From NCBI GenBank assembly GCA_903928275.1, contig CAIYQJ010000377.1:1-6630 (forward strand): 6,630 nt of DNA, read 5' to 3'. This document shows positions 5,539-6,630 of the stretch, one piece after another; the first letter of the stretch is position 1; each line of letters begins with the position of its first letter. This DNA comes from an uncultured Chloroflexota bacterium. GTDB lineage: Bacteria > Chloroflexota > Limnocylindria > Limnocylindrales > CSP1-4. The notes under the pieces are model-generated. The model did not search any database and had not been told where the DNA came from. It worked only from the letters and a program-made list of their open reading frames with translations. Position numbers and translations under genes: made by a program.

Positions 5539-6630
5539 GCACCTTGCCGGTGCCGCCCTTGGGCAGCGACTCCCGGAAGTGGACCTCACGGGGCACCTTG
5601 AACCGGGCCAGGTGCTGCTTGCACCACGCCTTGAGCTCGCTGGACGTGGCGGCCGCGCCCGGCTTGAGCACGACGATGGCGACCGGCGCCTCCCCGAACC
5701 GCTCGTCCGGCACGGCGACCACTGCACACTCCAGCACGGCCGGGTGGGCGGCAAGCGCGTTCTCGACGTCGACCGACGAGATGTTCTCGCCGCCCCGGAT
5801 GATCAGGTCCTTCGAGCGATCCTTGATGACCACGTAGCCTGCGTCGTCGATCGTGGCCATGTCGCCCGTGTGCAGCCAGCCGTCGTGGATCGCGGCCGCC
5901 GTCCCGTCCGGATCGCGGTAGTAGCCGTTCATGACGGTGTTGCCGCGGACGACGATCTCGCCGATCTGCTCGCCGTCCGGCCGGACGTCCGAGCCGTTCG
6001 ATGCCACGACCCGCATGGAGACCCCCGGGATCGGCCAGCCGGTCATCGCCTGGCGCTCGAGGCGACGCTCCGGCGGCTCCTTCTCCGTGAGCTCCGCCCG
6101 CCGTCCCGCGAGCGTCAGGATCGGGCTCGTCTCGGTCATCCCGTAGCCGACGAACGCCTCGACGCCGAACTCCTCCTCCAGCGCCCGGATCAGCGCCGGT
6201 GACGACGGCGATCCACCGACGATCAGCTGGCGCAGGCTCGAGAGGTCGAAGCTCTTCCGTTCGTGGTGATGCAGCACGGCGGTGAAGATGGCCGGCACGC
6301 CCAGCAGGCGCGTCACCCGGTGGCGCTCGACGTGCTGCATCAGCGCGACGGGATCGAACCGGCGGAGCATGACGTGCTGCCCGCCGATCAGGGTCACGAA
6401 GTGGGGCACGCCCCAGCCGTTGACGTGGAACATCGGCACGACGTGCAGCACCACGTCGTCCTCGTCGAAGCGGAGGGCGACCTGGGCGTTGAGGGCGTGG
6501 AGATAGAGCGCCCGCTGGCTGAGCGCGACGCCCTTGGGGAGCCCGGTCGACCCACTCGTGTAGAACAGCTCTGCGGTGGCGTTCTCGTCGATCTGCGGAT
6601 GGCGCGGCTCCCCGGAGCCGCCGGCGAGCA
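5483..6630 (-). CDS. AMP-dependent acyl-CoA synthetase (fatty-acid--CoA ligase-like), N terminus outside window
   Basis: The enzyme activates a carboxylate with ATP to an acyl-adenylate and passes it to CoA; it is cytoplasmic. The visible 381 residues contain the adenylate-forming motifs in order: phosphate loop YTSGSTGLPKG (visible residues 23-33, bases 6530-6562), PMFHVNGWG, GYGMTETSP (161-169), HTGD (to 256), KDRSKDLIIRGGENIS hinge (269-284) and PKGGTGKVLK (356-365) with the catalytic Lys at 362. Family members usually have 500-550 residues, so about 130-160 N-terminal residues lie past the right edge. The GTG at 6454 is an internal codon, not the start, because the phosphate loop lies upstream of it. 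The PMFHVNGWG pattern suits medium- or long-chain fatty-acyl-CoA ligases, but the substrate cannot be read from sequence. All key residues are present. It converges on the Fic remnant. Confidence 0.95.
   Translation of the reverse strand, partial: LAGGSGEPRHPQIDENATAELFYTSGSTGLPKGVALSQRALYLHALNAQVALRFDEDDVVLHVVPMFHVNGWGVPHFVTLIGGQHVMLRRFDPVALMQHVERHRVTRLLGVPAIFTAVLHHHERKSFDLSSLRQLIVGGSPSSPALIRALEEEFGVEAFVGYGMTETSPILTLAGRRAELTEKEPPERRLERQAMTGWPIPGVSMRVVASNGSDVRPDGEQIGEIVVRGNTVMNGYYRDPDGTAAAIHDGWLHTGDMATIDDAGYVVIKDRSKDLIIRGGENISSVDVENALAAHPAVLECAVVAVPDERFGEAPVAIVVLKPGAAATSSELKAWCKQHLARFKVPREVHFRESLPKGGTGKVLKAELREPFWQGLDERVH

Noticed and set aside
4690..5754. 354-codon minus-strand open frame across the Fic remnant and the synthetase end
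   Set aside because: It overlaps two frames with unmistakable catalytic motifs (HPVADGNGR on plus, PKGGTGK on minus in another frame) and has no family signature itself. One stretch opposite 4865-4919 (TCDAITGAEGLLEIVS) looks protein-like, but its differences from copy 1 of the repeat are mostly non-synonymous.
1..6630. CRISPR array, transposase, integrase or phage genes
   Set aside because: No regularly spaced 24-40 bp repeats and no recombinase or phage motifs were seen on either strand.

Overview
This is a GC-rich bacterial window with strongly G/C-biased third codon positions. It looks most like Chloroflexota (possibly a soil or freshwater Limnocylindria/Ellin6529-type lineage). The hints are two zinc-ribbon/single-TM/surface-domain proteins, a small protein with a 'TLVVTDRR' core of the kind I associate with Chloroflexota, and compact GC-rich genes. 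High-GC Actinomycetota cannot be excluded without a database search.

Layout. A complete tRNA-Gly(CCC) with encoded CCA (22-97) is followed at once by an array of an 8-bp unit (109-164) that resembles the tRNA's own 3' end. A roughly 400-bp gene-free stretch follows, with a 14-bp direct repeat and the first copy of a 55-bp repeat. Then come two same-strand genes. The first (568-2946) encodes a 792-residue protein with two cytoplasmic zinc ribbons, one TM helix, a ZU5-like beta domain, a predicted papain/transglutaminase-like cysteine-peptidase domain and a C-terminal beta-rich domain. The second (2987-3943) encodes a 318-residue protein with one zinc ribbon, a proline-rich linker, a TM helix, a hexapeptide-repeat stalk and an FN3-like, Cys-rich domain. 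Convergent to them is a short PH-like-fold protein on the minus strand (start best placed at 4462).

The second half of the window looks rearranged. A gene-free region (4463-4965) holds hairpins and the second copy of the 55-bp repeat. It runs into a Fic-domain gene that keeps the catalytic core (HPVADGNGR) but has lost the family's N-terminal part and its C-terminal winged helix. The Fic frame runs on into the 3' end of a convergent acyl-CoA synthetase gene that leaves the window at the right edge.

How the genes may work together. The two zinc-ribbon membrane proteins probably form one operon and share a design: metal-binding head in the cytoplasm, TM helix, adhesive or enzymatic domain outside. 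They could be a signalling or envelope-processing pair, but that is inference. The direct 55-bp repeats enclose this pair and the PH-like gene, next to a tRNA on one side and a broken Fic gene on the other. This suggests an accessory segment gained or rearranged by recombination. The acyl-CoA synthetase is ordinary lipid or carboxylate-activation metabolism with no visible link to the rest.
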